NCBI RefSeq assembly: GCF_002087335.1
Contig: NZ_MWVJ01000008.1
Coordinates: forward strand, 1-64,000
Reading direction: 5' to 3'
DNA: 64,000 nt
Source of the DNA: Pseudophaeobacter leonis
Lineage (GTDB): Bacteria; Pseudomonadota; Alphaproteobacteria; Rhodobacterales; Rhodobacteraceae
Shown one piece after another: positions 9,579 through 18,953 of this stretch (positions are counted from its first letter, which is position 1; every line of letters starts with the position of its first letter). Both the position numbers and the translations under genes were made by a program. Below the pieces are notes generated by a model. It did not search any database. It had not been told where the DNA came from and saw only the letters and a list, made by a program, of their open reading frames with translations.

Positions 9579-10664
9579 ATGACACTCAAAATGATGACAA
9601 CCACCGCCATCGTCGCCTTGCTCGGCTCCGCCGCCATGGCAGAAGAAGTGCGCGTCTACAACTGGTCCGACTATATTGACGAAGAGCTGCTGGCAAAGTT
9701 CGAAGCGGAAACCGGCATCAAATTGATCTATGACGTATTCGACAGCAACGAGCTTTTGGAAACAAAAATGCTTGCGGGTGGCTCGGGTTATGACGTTGTT
9801 GTTCCCACCGGCTCGTTCCTGGCGCGCCAGATTCAGGCCGGCTCGTTCCAAAAGCTGGACATGGAAAAGCTGCCCAATATCACGAATATGTGGGACGCCA
9901 TCGAAGCGCGCACCAGCCTGTATGATCCCGGCAACGAGTATTCGGTCAACTACATGTGGGGCACCACCGGCATCGGCAGCAATGCCGCCAAGGTTCACGA
10001 AGTGCTGGGCGAAGATGCGCCGCTCGACTCGCTGGATCTGGTTTTCAACCCCGCCAATATGGAAAAGCTGGCCGCCTGCGGTGTCTACTTCCTTGACGCC
10101 CCCGACGAGATGATCCCCGCCGCGCTGAAGTATATCGGTGAAGATCCCAACAGCATGGATCCCGACGTGGTCGCCAAGGCAGAACCGGTTCTCTCTGCCG
10201 TGCGCCCCTACATCAAAAAGTTCCACAGCTCTGAATATATCAACGCGCTGGCAAACGGTGACATCTGCGTCGCCTTTGGCTGGTCCGGTGACATTCTGCA
10301 GGCGCGTGATCGCGCAGCAGAGGCCGAAAATGGTGTGGAAATCGAATATAACGCCCCAAAAGAAGGCGCGCTGATGTGGTTTGACCAGATGGCCATTCCT
10401 GTTGATGCTCCCAACCCCGAGGCGGCGCATAAGTTCCTGAACTTCATCATGGATGCAGGCAATATGGCTGCGGCCTCCAACTATGTCTATTACGCCAATG
10501 GGAACCTTGCCAGCCAGGAGATGCTGGAAGAGGACGTGATTGGGGATCCGGCGATCTACCCAGACGCCGAAACGCTCAAAAACCTTTATATCAAAGAGGG
10601 TTACCCGATCAAAGTTCAGCGTAAAGCCACCCGTATGTGGACCAAGATCAAATCTGGCACCTAA
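9579..10664 (+). CDS. potF: Putrescine-type ABC transporter periplasmic binding protein
   Basis: Solute-binding protein of the PotD/PotF family, 361 residues. The signal peptide (about residues 1-21, ending AAMA) leads into EEVRVYNWSDYIDEELL, the classic PotF/PotD opening. A longer in-frame start at 9507 exists, but the ATG at 9579 has GGGAG at the right distance and gives a normal signal peptide. First gene of the plus-strand operon potF-potG-potH-potI-oxidoreductase. PotF-type specificity for putrescine is inferred from similarity and neighbours. Confidence 0.9.
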   Translation: MTLKMMTTTAIVALLGSAAMAEEVRVYNWSDYIDEELLAKFEAETGIKLIYDVFDSNELLETKMLAGGSGYDVVVPTGSFLARQIQAGSFQKLDMEKLPNITNMWDAIEARTSLYDPGNEYSVNYMWGTTGIGSNAAKVHEVLGEDAPLDSLDLVFNPANMEKLAACGVYFLDAPDEMIPAALKYIGEDPNSMDPDVVAKAEPVLSAVRPYIKKFHSSEYINALANGDICVAFGWSGDILQARDRAAEAENGVEIEYNAPKEGALMWFDQMAIPVDAPNPEAAHKFLNFIMDAGNMAAASNYVYYANGNLASQEMLEEDVIGDPAIYPDAETLKNLYIKEGYPIKVQRKATRMWTKIKSGT

Positions 10665-10682
10665 ACTCCAGGGACCTGATCC

Positions 10683-10708
10683 GGCAGGGTGCTGTGTTGC
10701 GCCCTGCC
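10683..10708 (+). other. Intercistronic hairpin between potF and potG
   Basis: A stem of about ten pairs (ggcagggtgc with gcgccctgcc, one G-U pair) and a six-base loop lies 18 bp after the potF stop, without a T run. The same arrangement follows potD in the other transporter operon, which suggests differential expression of binding protein and transporter core. Confidence 0.55.
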
Positions 10709-10786
10709 TCTACCTATTTGCACCAAACTCTCTGACAAAGCGCGGCCATAAAAGTTGCGCCAGTTGGACCCTGCGGGGGAAGCAGC

Positions 10787-11914
10787 TTGACCATTCCTGT
10801 ATTCGAACCCTGGAACGATCCCGAGGCCAAGCCCTTGATCCAGTTCCAGAATGTCTCCAAACGATTTGGTGACTTCACGGCGATCGACGATTTGACCATC
10901 GGCATCTATGAAAAAGAGTTCTTTGCGCTTTTGGGCCCGTCGGGCTGTGGCAAAACCACCATGATGCGGATGCTCGCCGGGTTTGAAACCCCCACAGAAG
11001 GCGCGATCTTTCTCGCCGGTCAGGACATGGCCCCGGTGCCGCCCAACAAGCGCGCCACCAATATGATGTTTCAGTCCTACGCGCTTTTCCCGCATCTCAG
11101 CATCTGGGAAAACATCGCCTTTGGCCTGAAACGCGAAGCCATGCCAAAAAACGACATCTCTGATCGTGTCGACGAAATGCTGCGCCTCACCCGGCTGGAG
11201 AAATTTGCCCGCCGCAAGCCGCACCAGATATCGGGTGGTCAGCGTCAGCGGGTTGCGCTGGCGCGGTCTCTGGCCAAAAAACCCAAACTTCTTTTGCTGG
11301 ATGAACCTCTTGGCGCGCTTGATAAAAAGCTACGTCAGGACACGCAATTTGAGCTGATGGACATTCAGGAAAAGACCGGCACCACCTTTGTCATTGTGAC
11401 CCACGACCAGGAAGAAGCGATGACCGTCGCCAGCCGCGTCGCGGTCATGGACAACGGCAAGATCATTCAGGTCGCGACCCCTGACCGCATCTACGAGACG
11501 CCCAATTCGGTCTATGTCGCGGATTTCATCGGCGAAGTGAACATCATTGACGGCATCGCCACACCTACCGGTGAAGACCGCTATTCCATCGCCTGGAAAG
11601 AAGGTCAGGCGCCGCTCAATGTGACCTCCGCCACCGCCTTCTCGGACGGGCAGAAATGCCATCTTGCCATCCGCCCCGAGAAAGTCACCATCAACGCTGA
11701 AGAACCCAGCGGTGTGGACAATGTTGTGCAGGGCAAGATCCTCGATATCGCCTATCTGGGCAATATTTCCACCTACCACGTTGAGCTGCCCTCGGGCGCG
11801 GTGATCAAGGCGCAAAGCGCCAACACCCGCCGCATCTCACGTCGCGCCTTCACTTGGGAATACACTGTCTGGCTGTCCTGGACCGCCACGGCAGGCGTTC
11901 TCTTGGCGACCTGA
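10787..11914 (+). CDS. potG: Putrescine-type ABC transporter ATP-binding protein
   Basis: ATPase subunit of the second polyamine importer, 375 residues. Walker A GPSGCGKTT (about residues 54-62), signature ISGGQRQR, Walker B LLLLDEPLGALD and switch VTHDQEEAM are all present, followed by a TOBE region ending in TAGVLLAT. The start is a TTG at 10787 behind a GGGGGA ribosome-binding site. Its stop overlaps the next start (TGATG), consistent with translational coupling to the permease. Confidence 0.9.
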   Translation: MTIPVFEPWNDPEAKPLIQFQNVSKRFGDFTAIDDLTIGIYEKEFFALLGPSGCGKTTMMRMLAGFETPTEGAIFLAGQDMAPVPPNKRATNMMFQSYALFPHLSIWENIAFGLKREAMPKNDISDRVDEMLRLTRLEKFARRKPHQISGGQRQRVALARSLAKKPKLLLLDEPLGALDKKLRQDTQFELMDIQEKTGTTFVIVTHDQEEAMTVASRVAVMDNGKIIQVATPDRIYETPNSVYVADFIGEVNIIDGIATPTGEDRYSIAWKEGQAPLNVTSATAFSDGQKCHLAIRPEKVTINAEEPSGVDNVVQGKILDIAYLGNISTYHVELPSGAVIKAQSANTRRISRRAFTWEYTVWLSWTATAGVLLAT

Positions 11915-12795
11915 TGCGCCGCTTTACCCTCATTGCTGTACCGTATCTCTGGCTTTTGGCGCTGTTCCTGGTGCCCTTTATCATTGTGTTGAAAATCTCG
12001 CTGTCGGATGTGGCGCTGGCGCGCCCGCCCTATGCACCGCATTTTGACTGGGCCACCGGCATCTGGGCCTTTCTCTCCGAGCTGGATTTTGAAAATTTCG
12101 TCTGGCTCTCCGAGGATGATCTCTACTGGAAGGCCTATCTCAGCTCGCTGAAGATCGCCTTTGTCTCAACAGTGCTGACGCTGCTGGTTGGATACCCGAT
12201 GGCCTATGCCATGGCGCGCGCCCCCGAAGAGTGGCGCGCAACCCTAATGATGCTGGTGATCCTGCCGTTCTGGACCAGCTTTCTGATCCGGGTCTATGCT
12301 TGGATGGGGATCCTATCAAACGAAGGCTTCCTCAATCAGTTCCTGCTGTGGACCGGGATCATTTCCGAGCCCCTCACCATCCTCACCCCCAACACCGCCG
12401 TCTATATCGGCATCGTCTACACCTACCTGCCCTTTATGATCCTGCCGATCTATGCGGCCCTGGAACGGCTGGACGATTCGCTGATTGAGGCCGCCGAGGA
12501 TCTGGGCTGTTCGCGCCTGACTGCCTTTTGGCTGGTGACAATTCCGCTGTCCAAAACCGGCATCGTAGCCGGGTGTTTTCTGGTGTTTATTCCGGTGCTG
12601 GGCGAGTTTGTCATTCCCTCGCTGCTGGGCGGCTCTGATACGCTGATGATCGGTAAGGTGCTGTGGGAAGAGTTCTTCTCCAACCGCGACTGGCCCGTCG
12701 CCTCGGCTGTTGCCGTGGTTCTGTTGCTGCTGCTGATCATTCCCATCGTACTGTTCCAGCGCAATCAGCAAAAACAGCAGGAGGCAGAACAATGA
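11914..12795 (+). CDS. potH: Putrescine-type ABC transporter permease (PotH class)
   Basis: Inner-membrane permease of 293 residues with about six hydrophobic segments, the first at residues 8-28, and the EAA coupling loop AAEDLGCSRLTAFWLVTIP near residues 190-210. The ATG at 11914 overlaps the potG stop codon; an upstream in-frame start inside potG is less likely. Ends with an ATGA overlap with the next permease gene. Confidence 0.9.
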   Translation: MRRFTLIAVPYLWLLALFLVPFIIVLKISLSDVALARPPYAPHFDWATGIWAFLSELDFENFVWLSEDDLYWKAYLSSLKIAFVSTVLTLLVGYPMAYAMARAPEEWRATLMMLVILPFWTSFLIRVYAWMGILSNEGFLNQFLLWTGIISEPLTILTPNTAVYIGIVYTYLPFMILPIYAALERLDDSLIEAAEDLGCSRLTAFWLVTIPLSKTGIVAGCFLVFIPVLGEFVIPSLLGGSDTLMIGKVLWEEFFSNRDWPVASAVAVVLLLLLIIPIVLFQRNQQKQQEAEQ

Positions 12796-13607
12796 AGCGC
12801 CTGAGCTGGTTCAACACCGTATCCCTGACGCTTGGCTTTGCCTTTCTCTATGTGCCGATGATCATTCTGGTGATCTTTAGCTTCAACGAGAGCAAACTGG
12901 TCACCGTTTGGGCGGGCTTTTCGACCAAATGGTATGGCGAGCTGATGCAGAATGAGGCCTTTCTCAATGCGGCCTGGGTGACGATCAAGGTGGCGGTGGT
13001 CTCGTCGACCATTGCCACGGTGCTGGGCACCATGGCCGCCTATGTGCTGGTGCGCGGCGGACGGTTCATGGGACGCACCCTGTTTTCCGGCATGATTTAC
13101 GCACCGCTGGTAATGCCCGAAGTCATCACCGGCCTGTCGCTGCTGCTGCTGTTCATCGGCATGGGTCTTGATCGTGGAATCCTGACCATCGTGCTGGCCC
13201 ATACCACCTTTTCAATGTGTTATGTCTCGGTGGTTGTCTCCTCCAGATTGGTCACCTTTGACCGGTCACTGGAAGAGACTGCACTGGATCTGGGCTGCTC
13301 TCCGGCCGAGGCCTTTCGCCTCGTCACCCTGCCCATCATTGCCCCTGCGGTGATTTCCGGCTGGCTCCTGGCCTTTACCCTGTCGCTGGATGATCTGGTG
13401 ATCGCCTCCTTCACCTCGGGCCCTGCCGCCACCACCCTGCCGATCAAGATCTACTCGGCAGTACGGCTTGGCGTTTCCCCTGAAATCAACGCCCTGTCCA
13501 CCATTATGATCGCCATTGTCACCCTTGGCGTGATCACCGCCTCGCTGGTGACAAAACGTCAGATGGTGCGGCAAAAGCGCGACGAACAAGCCGCGGAGCG
13601 CACCTGA
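12792..13607 (+). CDS. potI: Putrescine-type ABC transporter permease (PotI class)
   Basis: Second permease of the potFGHI importer, 271 residues, with about six membrane segments and the EAA loop TALDLGCSPAEAFRLVTLP near residues 160-180. The ATG at 12792 overlaps the potH stop. The protein ends one base into the ATG of the oxidoreductase gene, so the two are probably translated together. Confidence 0.9.
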   Translation: MKRLSWFNTVSLTLGFAFLYVPMIILVIFSFNESKLVTVWAGFSTKWYGELMQNEAFLNAAWVTIKVAVVSSTIATVLGTMAAYVLVRGGRFMGRTLFSGMIYAPLVMPEVITGLSLLLLFIGMGLDRGILTIVLAHTTFSMCYVSVVVSSRLVTFDRSLEETALDLGCSPAEAFRLVTLPIIAPAVISGWLLAFTLSLDDLVIASFTSGPAATTLPIKIYSAVRLGVSPEINALSTIMIAIVTLGVITASLVTKRQMVRQKRDEQAAERT

Positions 13608-14924
13608 TGCGGCGAATTTATTCCAACTACGCCTATGGGCCTGGCCCACGCGACAATTGCTGGTGGGACGAGACTATTCCAGCCCCGGTTTGGGACAGTC
13701 AGACCGGCGAGATCCGGGTGGATGTCACCGTGGTTGGCGGTGGCTTCACCGGGCTGTCAGCGGCGCTGCATCTCGCTGAGGCTGGCGCGTCAGTGGCGGT
13801 GCTCGAGGCCGAACGCCCGGCTGGGGCGCGTCAGGCCGCAATGGCGGCTTTTGTTGTCTGGGTGGCTCGAAACTCTCGGCCAAGGCCATGCTGCGCAAAT
13901 ATGGCCCCGAGGCCACCGAAATCTACGAGGAGGGCGAAGCGGCGGCTGTCGACCTGGTGGCGGGGCTTCTTGCCAACATGAGATTGACGCGGACACCCAT
14001 TCAAAGGGCGAAACCCTGATGGCCCACAGTCCGCGCGCCCTGCAAAAGATGCAGCATGAGGCCGATGACATCGCCCGCGATGGCGGCACGCCGCTGCTAT
14101 TGACCAAAGACCAGCTTGCCGCTGAAGGGCTGAACGGAGAATTCTACGGCGCGCTCACCACGCCGGTGGGCTTTGGCCTGAACCCGCGCAAATATCTTTT
14201 TGGTCTGGCGCGGGCTGCTAGTGCTGCGGGCGTGCAGCTGTTTCAGAACAGCCCAGCGCAAAAGATCACAGCCGAGGGCAGCCATCACATCATCACCACG
14301 CCAGCGGGCACCCTGCGCAGTGATCAGGTGATCATTGCCACCAATGGCTATTCCTCCGATGATCTGCCCGACTGGTTGTCTGCGCGCTATATGCCGACGC
14401 AATCCACCGCCATGGTGACGCGGCCCCTGCGCGACGAAGAGCTGCAGGCGCAGGGCTGGTTCAGTGATCAAATGGCCTATGACAGCCGCAATATGCTGCA
14501 TTATTTCCGCTTGATGCCCGACCGGCGCTTCCTTTTTGGCATGCGCGGCGGGCTGCTGTCATCGCCGCGCGTCGAACAGGGTATTCGCCGGAAACTGCGC
14601 CGAGACTTTGAAAGACTGTTCCCCGCCTGGAAGAATGTTGAGACCACCCATAGCTGGTCTGGCATGGTTTGCCTGTCGCGCAATCTCGTGCCTTTTGTCG
14701 GCCCCCTCCCCGATAATCCGGGAATGCTTGCCGGCCTTTGCTATCATGGCAATGGCGTCGCTATGGGCAGCTATTCCGGACGACTGCTGGCCGATCTGGC
14801 ACAGGGTAAGACGCCGGACCTGCCCTATTCGCCGGTGATGCAGGGTCTCAGCCGGTTTCCCTTTGGCCGCGCACGCCGGATGGTGATGCCGCCGGCCTAT
14901 GCTCTTTTGGGTATGATGGACTGA
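13607..14924 (+). pseudogene. FAD-dependent amine oxidoreductase (DAO/PuuB-like), frame broken twice
   Basis: Member of the D-amino-acid-oxidase fold family that includes gamma-glutamylputrescine oxidase. An N-terminal FAD-binding dinucleotide motif, VVGGGFTGLSAALHLAE, lies near residues 38-54, and a C-terminal FAD-contacting GNGVAMGSYSG near residue 380. Two single-base losses break the frame, near 13818 (between ERP and GWGASGRNGG) and near 13979 (between LLANM and EIDADTHSKG). Restoring both gives 439 residues, normal for PuuB-like enzymes. It is the last gene of the potFGHI operon, so oxidation of an imported polyamine or its glutamyl derivative is likely; the substrate is inferred. Its 3' end overlaps the convergent phosphotransferase gene by 28 bp. 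Confidence 0.8.
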
Positions 14925-15811
14925 TCCAGCGCGGCACGTTCCAGCGACAGTGCCACCCGATCACGCGGCTCGCCGTGCTGACTACGCCACAGGCAATAGG
15001 CCGCCATACGCCAATGAAACCAGGGCTTTAGCGCCAGGTAGCGGCCAACCATACGGGGATCCGGATAGGCCGCCAGAAACCCCTCTTGTTCTGGTTTTGA
15101 CAGCGGCGCGCCACGATAAAGATATTGCATCGCAGGCGACAGAAACAGCGCCAGATCCTCGCTTGGATCCCCCAATTGCGGACATTGCCAATCAATCAGG
15201 GTCAGGGTTCCATCATGGGCCAGCAGGTTTCCCGGCACCGGATCGCCGTGAATCAGCGCCAGCTGCTGCAGCGGCGGCACCTGCCCAAAGGGCCGCAATG
15301 CCCTGATCTGTGCCACATCAGCGGTTTGCAGGCGGCACTGCGCCAGAATCGCGAGGGTCTGTCGTTCCAGGGCCGCGCTGCCATTGACACCTTTTGGCAC
15401 GCCTGAGAATGCGGGCTGGTCGTGCAACCGACCCAAAAGCCGCGCGACATGCGCCGTGTCGCGCTGCCAGGGGGCACCGGTGATATGGCCGTAGGCCAGC
15501 CAGCTCTGCCCCTCAAAAAGACCCGAAGCACGCAGAACCGGCACCATGCCGGTCCCTGCGAGCGCCGACAGCGCCGAGGCCTCAAGCGCCGGGTCATTGG
15601 CAAACAGCGGAGTGTGCCCGGCTGGCAGATAGAGTTTTATCACCAGATCGCCACACTGCCAGACGCGGTTGGACCGCCCCCCCTGCAACGGCAATGGCGC
15701 GGGGACATCCAGCCCCCGCGCCCGCAGCGATTGAAAGAATCGCAAATCAAAGTCTCTGTCCAGGCCTTGCAGGGCGGCGCACTCCGGTCTGTGCCCCCGC
15801 GCATCTGGCAA
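14897..15811 (-). CDS. Aminoglycoside/choline-kinase-like phosphotransferase
   Basis: Protein-kinase-like fold enzyme of 304 residues. The catalytic motif HGDPVPGNLL (family pattern HGDxxxxNxL) lies near residues 190-199 and the metal-binding LIDWQCP about 15 residues later. An N-terminal ATP-binding region with VIKLYLPAG (lysine near residue 59) is also present. These families phosphorylate hydroxyl groups of small molecules such as choline, ethanolamine or sugars; the substrate cannot be told. No clear ribosome-binding site precedes the start, so the exact start is uncertain. Confidence 0.7.
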   Translation of the reverse strand: MPDARGHRPECAALQGLDRDFDLRFFQSLRARGLDVPAPLPLQGGRSNRVWQCGDLVIKLYLPAGHTPLFANDPALEASALSALAGTGMVPVLRASGLFEGQSWLAYGHITGAPWQRDTAHVARLLGRLHDQPAFSGVPKGVNGSAALERQTLAILAQCRLQTADVAQIRALRPFGQVPPLQQLALIHGDPVPGNLLAHDGTLTLIDWQCPQLGDPSEDLALFLSPAMQYLYRGAPLSKPEQEGFLAAYPDPRMVGRYLALKPWFHWRMAAYCLWRSQHGEPRDRVALSLERAALDQSIIPKRA

Positions 15812-15843
15812 GTAGCAATTCTAATGCGGCACTGCCCTTAGAC

Positions 15844-16527
15844 TCAGACCTGTGTTTCGCCTGGATCCCGCAGCGCCGTCACGCTGGTTGCCAAGATTGC
15901 AGCGCCGGTCTCGTTGATCAAGACCACATCGTTCCCCTGCATCCGGGTTTCGCGGACAGATGTATACACTTCTGCCTGCTCCTCCATGGCAACTTCACCA
16001 TCCACCTTGCTTTCTACGACAAAACTATAGGCGCCAGCTGGAGCTATATCGCCAGCATAGTTGGTGCCATCCCAATCATAGGGATCCGCAGAAACCGGCA
16101 GCGTGATGCGATTAATTTCATCGCCAGCCGCATTGCTGACCACCAAAGTGACCTCATCCGCCGAGGAGGCAGGGTTGGGGGCTACATTGATTGGGTTGGT
16201 ACCATCAAAGGTGGCTGAGGTTGCTGCGCGCACTTCCATACCAACCCAGCCGGTCAGAGCCGCCATATTGCCAAGGCCAAGCTGACCCAGAGCCGTGCCC
16301 AGGTTGTCATTGGTCAGAACCTGTTGTTCGACCATGGAGAATTCCGCCAGCTGCGAGGCATACTCGGTATTGTCCATCGGCTCTGTTGGGTCCTGATATT
16401 TGGCCTGAGCCGTCAACAGCTTGATGAATGTGTCAAAATCCGATGTCAGCTTTGTACCGGTGCCGGAGGCTGTAGTCGGCGTTGTGTTTGTCGCTACCGG
16501 ATAGGCAGCAGATACTTCGGTTGTCAT
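15844..16527 (-). CDS. flgD: Flagellar hook assembly scaffold FlgD
   Basis: Hook-cap protein needed for polymerising FlgE outside the cell. The 227 residues show the FlgD N-terminal region with the motif DFDTFIKLLTAQAKYQDPTEPMDNTEYASQ-like spacing near residues 29-58 and FSMVEQQV after it, then a beta-rich region typical of the FlgD Ig-like domain. Lies 3 bp after fliK on the minus strand, so fliK-flgD form one transcription unit. Confidence 0.93.
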   Translation of the reverse strand: MTTEVSAAYPVATNTTPTTASGTGTKLTSDFDTFIKLLTAQAKYQDPTEPMDNTEYASQLAEFSMVEQQVLTNDNLGTALGQLGLGNMAALTGWVGMEVRAATSATFDGTNPINVAPNPASSADEVTLVVSNAAGDEINRITLPVSADPYDWDGTNYAGDIAPAGAYSFVVESKVDGEVAMEEQAEVYTSVRETRMQGNDVVLINETGAAILATSVTALRDPGETQV

Positions 16528-16530
16528 CTG

Positions 16531-18528
16531 TTAGACCCTCATGTCCACGCCGGCATTACCCATCCGGAGCTGCTGTGTTGGTGTGTCTGCGACGGGTGCC
16601 GCAGCCATTTCATCTGATTGTGCCAACGGGGATCCACCTGCTGCGGACTGTCCATCGCCGTCGCTGCTGGCCTGACCATCTGACGCTCCGCCACCGCTGA
16701 ACTCAAAGGATACATTGTCAAAACCCATCCTGCGGAACTCATCCGCCAGCTCATTGATATGACGGCGCATCAAGTCCCCGGTTTCCGGGCGCTCGGTCTG
16801 GATAACCACCGTGATACCGGTGTCGCTGGTGGTCACCCGCATCTTGACCCGGCCCAGCTCCTCTGGGTTCAGCGCAACTTCGACATTACGCTCCCCCTTG
16901 GCAACGAGAGCCTGGGCAAGCTGTGCTGCAATCAGGCGCGGAGTCTCGGGACGGTGTACAGTTCCTGGCTGCAGCACGGCTTCGGTCAGCAATTGCGACA
17001 GCCCGGGCATTTCAGGACCGGACTCTGCCGCCATCAAAAGCGCATCACCCTGGGCCGCAGCAGCAGAAGCATCTGCGACAAGGGCCTGGGCGGCAAAGGC
17101 CTGCTGAACGGCACTAACCTGTGCGGCTGCGGCGGTTTTGGCCACCGTTGCGGCCTGGGCAGCTGAGCCGATTCCTGTGCCCTTACCTGTGGTTGACGCC
17201 TGTGCTTCACGCGCTTCGCTCTCGCGCCCCTGCGCCCGACGGCCAGGTTCGACCGTAGCACCTGCCCGGGGTTGCCCGGCAGCGGCCATCAGGGCCTCTC
17301 CCGTTGGGGTCGTCTTGGCAGTCACGTCGCGCAGAGCTGCCTCGACGCTACTCTCCGCAGTCGCCTGGCCGCTTTGAGCCGCCTTGGCGGATTCGGCCCC
17401 ACTGATCATAGCGCTCTCAGCTGCCTTTGCAGACAGGCTGACATCCCCGGCGGCAGTCGCTTTGGCGCCGCCCGCTCGCGGTTGATTGGCATCCAGCGAA
17501 CGCTGAGACGCAAGGCTGCCGTTTGCCTGAGTCTCAACGCGTGGCGCAGACTCTTCAGACATTTCCGCACTTCGCGGCGAGGTCGGCTCAAGCGCAGGGT
17601 TGGCAGCACCGGCCTGTGTCGACACCGCCGAAGGATTAGCAGAGGCCAGGACCTGAGCCGACTGGCCGACTGCGTTTCCGGCCATGCCTTTGGACCCGGT
17701 GATTTCTGCGGCGCTGCGGCGGTTTTCAACACCTGTGTTCACTAGATCATCTGCCGAAGGTCGAACAGACTGCTGCGCGGTGTCGCTCTTGCCGACCTCA
17801 GGGGTCACTGAGTCCTTTGCCGCAACGGTCAGGGATTTTGCATCTTCAGGCACAGCCGCCAATTTGGCAGCATTACCCGTAGCACCGGTCTTGGCTTGCT
17901 CAGCCTCTGCGGCCAGTTTGGCATCACCAGCTGCGGCTATAGCGCCGGTTTTCCCATCACTGGCCTGCTCACTGGCCTGGGCACTGGCCTGCGCACTGGC
18001 TTTCTCACCGGCCTGGGCACTGGCTTTCTCACTGGCCTGCGCTGAAACAGACAGAGCCGCAGTCGCGTCCTGCGTAAGCGCTTCTGTAGAGTCTAGGGCA
18101 ATCTGAGAATCTGTCTCCTCTTGGGTGTCCGCGCTCACTGCGGCCAAAACAGGCAGATCACCCTCACTCTGATCGCTCTCAACGCCAGCAGCTACCGCAT
18201 CCGTGTCAGGAACAACCGCACCGTCAAGCACCGCCTCCCCCTTACCAGTCTTGGTGTCAGAAGCAGTCCTGGGCTGGTCGGCACTGGACTTGTCTTGATC
18301 AGCCCGCTTTGGGCCATCATCCACGTCCCGCCGCTCTGCCGCCTTTTCGGGCTGCTTATTGGGCTCTTTTTGAGAAACTGATTTTATCCCGTCGCGTCTC
18401 GCTTGATCCCTGAGGTGATCGGAAAAGCTACGGCTGCCGTGTTGGCGCATCGGGCTTTCAGTCGCCTTAACGCTGGGCGGGTCTGCTGCGTTCGAACGCG
18501 CCTGACCAAAGAGTATATTTGTTAGCAT
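16531..18528 (-). CDS. fliK: Flagellar hook-length control protein FliK
   Basis: Secreted molecular ruler that sets hook length and switches export specificity. The 665-residue protein is low-complexity and rich in Ala, Ser, Gln and Glu for its first 500 residues, with a tetrapeptide repeat tract around residues 163-190. The conserved C-terminal domain is at about residues 520-610, with RNVEVALNPEELGRVKMRV and DLMRRHINELADEFRRMGF, the hallmark of FliK. Transcribed before flgD and divergently from the flgJ-like gene. Confidence 0.9.
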   Translation of the reverse strand: MLTNILFGQARSNAADPPSVKATESPMRQHGSRSFSDHLRDQARRDGIKSVSQKEPNKQPEKAAERRDVDDGPKRADQDKSSADQPRTASDTKTGKGEAVLDGAVVPDTDAVAAGVESDQSEGDLPVLAAVSADTQEETDSQIALDSTEALTQDATAALSVSAQASEKASAQAGEKASAQASAQASEQASDGKTGAIAAAGDAKLAAEAEQAKTGATGNAAKLAAVPEDAKSLTVAAKDSVTPEVGKSDTAQQSVRPSADDLVNTGVENRRSAAEITGSKGMAGNAVGQSAQVLASANPSAVSTQAGAANPALEPTSPRSAEMSEESAPRVETQANGSLASQRSLDANQPRAGGAKATAAGDVSLSAKAAESAMISGAESAKAAQSGQATAESSVEAALRDVTAKTTPTGEALMAAAGQPRAGATVEPGRRAQGRESEAREAQASTTGKGTGIGSAAQAATVAKTAAAAQVSAVQQAFAAQALVADASAAAAQGDALLMAAESGPEMPGLSQLLTEAVLQPGTVHRPETPRLIAAQLAQALVAKGERNVEVALNPEELGRVKMRVTTSDTGITVVIQTERPETGDLMRRHINELADEFRRMGFDNVSFEFSGGGASDGQASSDGDGQSAAGGSPLAQSDEMAAAPVADTPTQQLRMGNAGVDMRV
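17959..18042. repeat. Seven 12-bp tandem repeats inside fliK
   Basis: Seven consecutive in-frame 12-mers of the form actggcctgcgc (variants with ctggctttctc and ccggcctgggc) encode tetrapeptides such as AQAS, EKAS and AQAG. In-frame gain or loss of units would change the length of the FliK linker by four residues each. Confidence 0.9.
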
Positions 18529-18577
18529 GGGATTCCAGACATTCTATCTCGATGCCTCAACATCTACCCCAAAGCAG

Positions 18578-18593
18578 TTACGGTAATTTTAAC
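18578..18593. promoter_or_regulatory. CtrA-like box between fliK and the flgJ-like gene
   Basis: TTAC-ggtaatt-TTAAC fits the CtrA recognition pattern TTAA-N7-TTAAC with one mismatch. It lies in the 128-bp divergent spacer, 64 bp before the flgJ-like start and 50 bp before fliK, so it could serve both promoters. Confidence 0.5.
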
Positions 18594-18656
18594 CGCTTTT
18601 GAGGCAATCTCAGAAAAATCAAGCAAATCTGAGATAAAACTGAAGGAAGGTGCAGA

Positions 18657-18953
18657 ATGCCCAATCTCTCGACAACTCATCCGGCGGCAACAGCCCCACC
18701 CAGCCTGAAACAAAAGACTCAGGATGATGCGATTCGCAACGCCGCGAACCAGCTAGAGGCTTCCTTTTTAACGGAAATGTTGAAATCCGCCGGTCTTGGA
18801 AAAAGCCGCGAAGGCCTCGGTAGTGGCGGCGAGGGAGAGGATCAGTTCAGCAGCTTTCTGATCCGCGCGCAGGCCGAACAAATCACCGAAGCCGGCGGCA
18901 TTGGCCTCGCCGAATCACTTTATCATTCACTGAAGGAGTCTTCTCATGACTAA
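18657..18953 (+). CDS. FlgJ-like rod-binding protein (rod-binding domain only)
   Basis: A 98-residue protein matching the N-terminal rod-binding half of FlgJ (also described as CheL in alphaproteobacteria). The conserved region LEASFLTEMLKSAG is near residues 33-46 and SSFLIRAQAEQITEAGGIGLAES near 65-88. The muramidase half of enterobacterial FlgJ is absent, as usual in this group, so wall opening must be done by another enzyme. A strong GAAGGAAGG ribosome-binding site precedes the start. Its end overlaps the flgN start by eight bases. Confidence 0.8.
   Translation: MPNLSTTHPAATAPPSLKQKTQDDAIRNAANQLEASFLTEMLKSAGLGKSREGLGSGGEGEDQFSSFLIRAQAEQITEAGGIGLAESLYHSLKESSHD

Noticed and set aside
9399..10430. 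343-codon frame antisense to potF
   Set aside because: Crosses the potF start and the divergent promoter; composition typical of a shadow frame.
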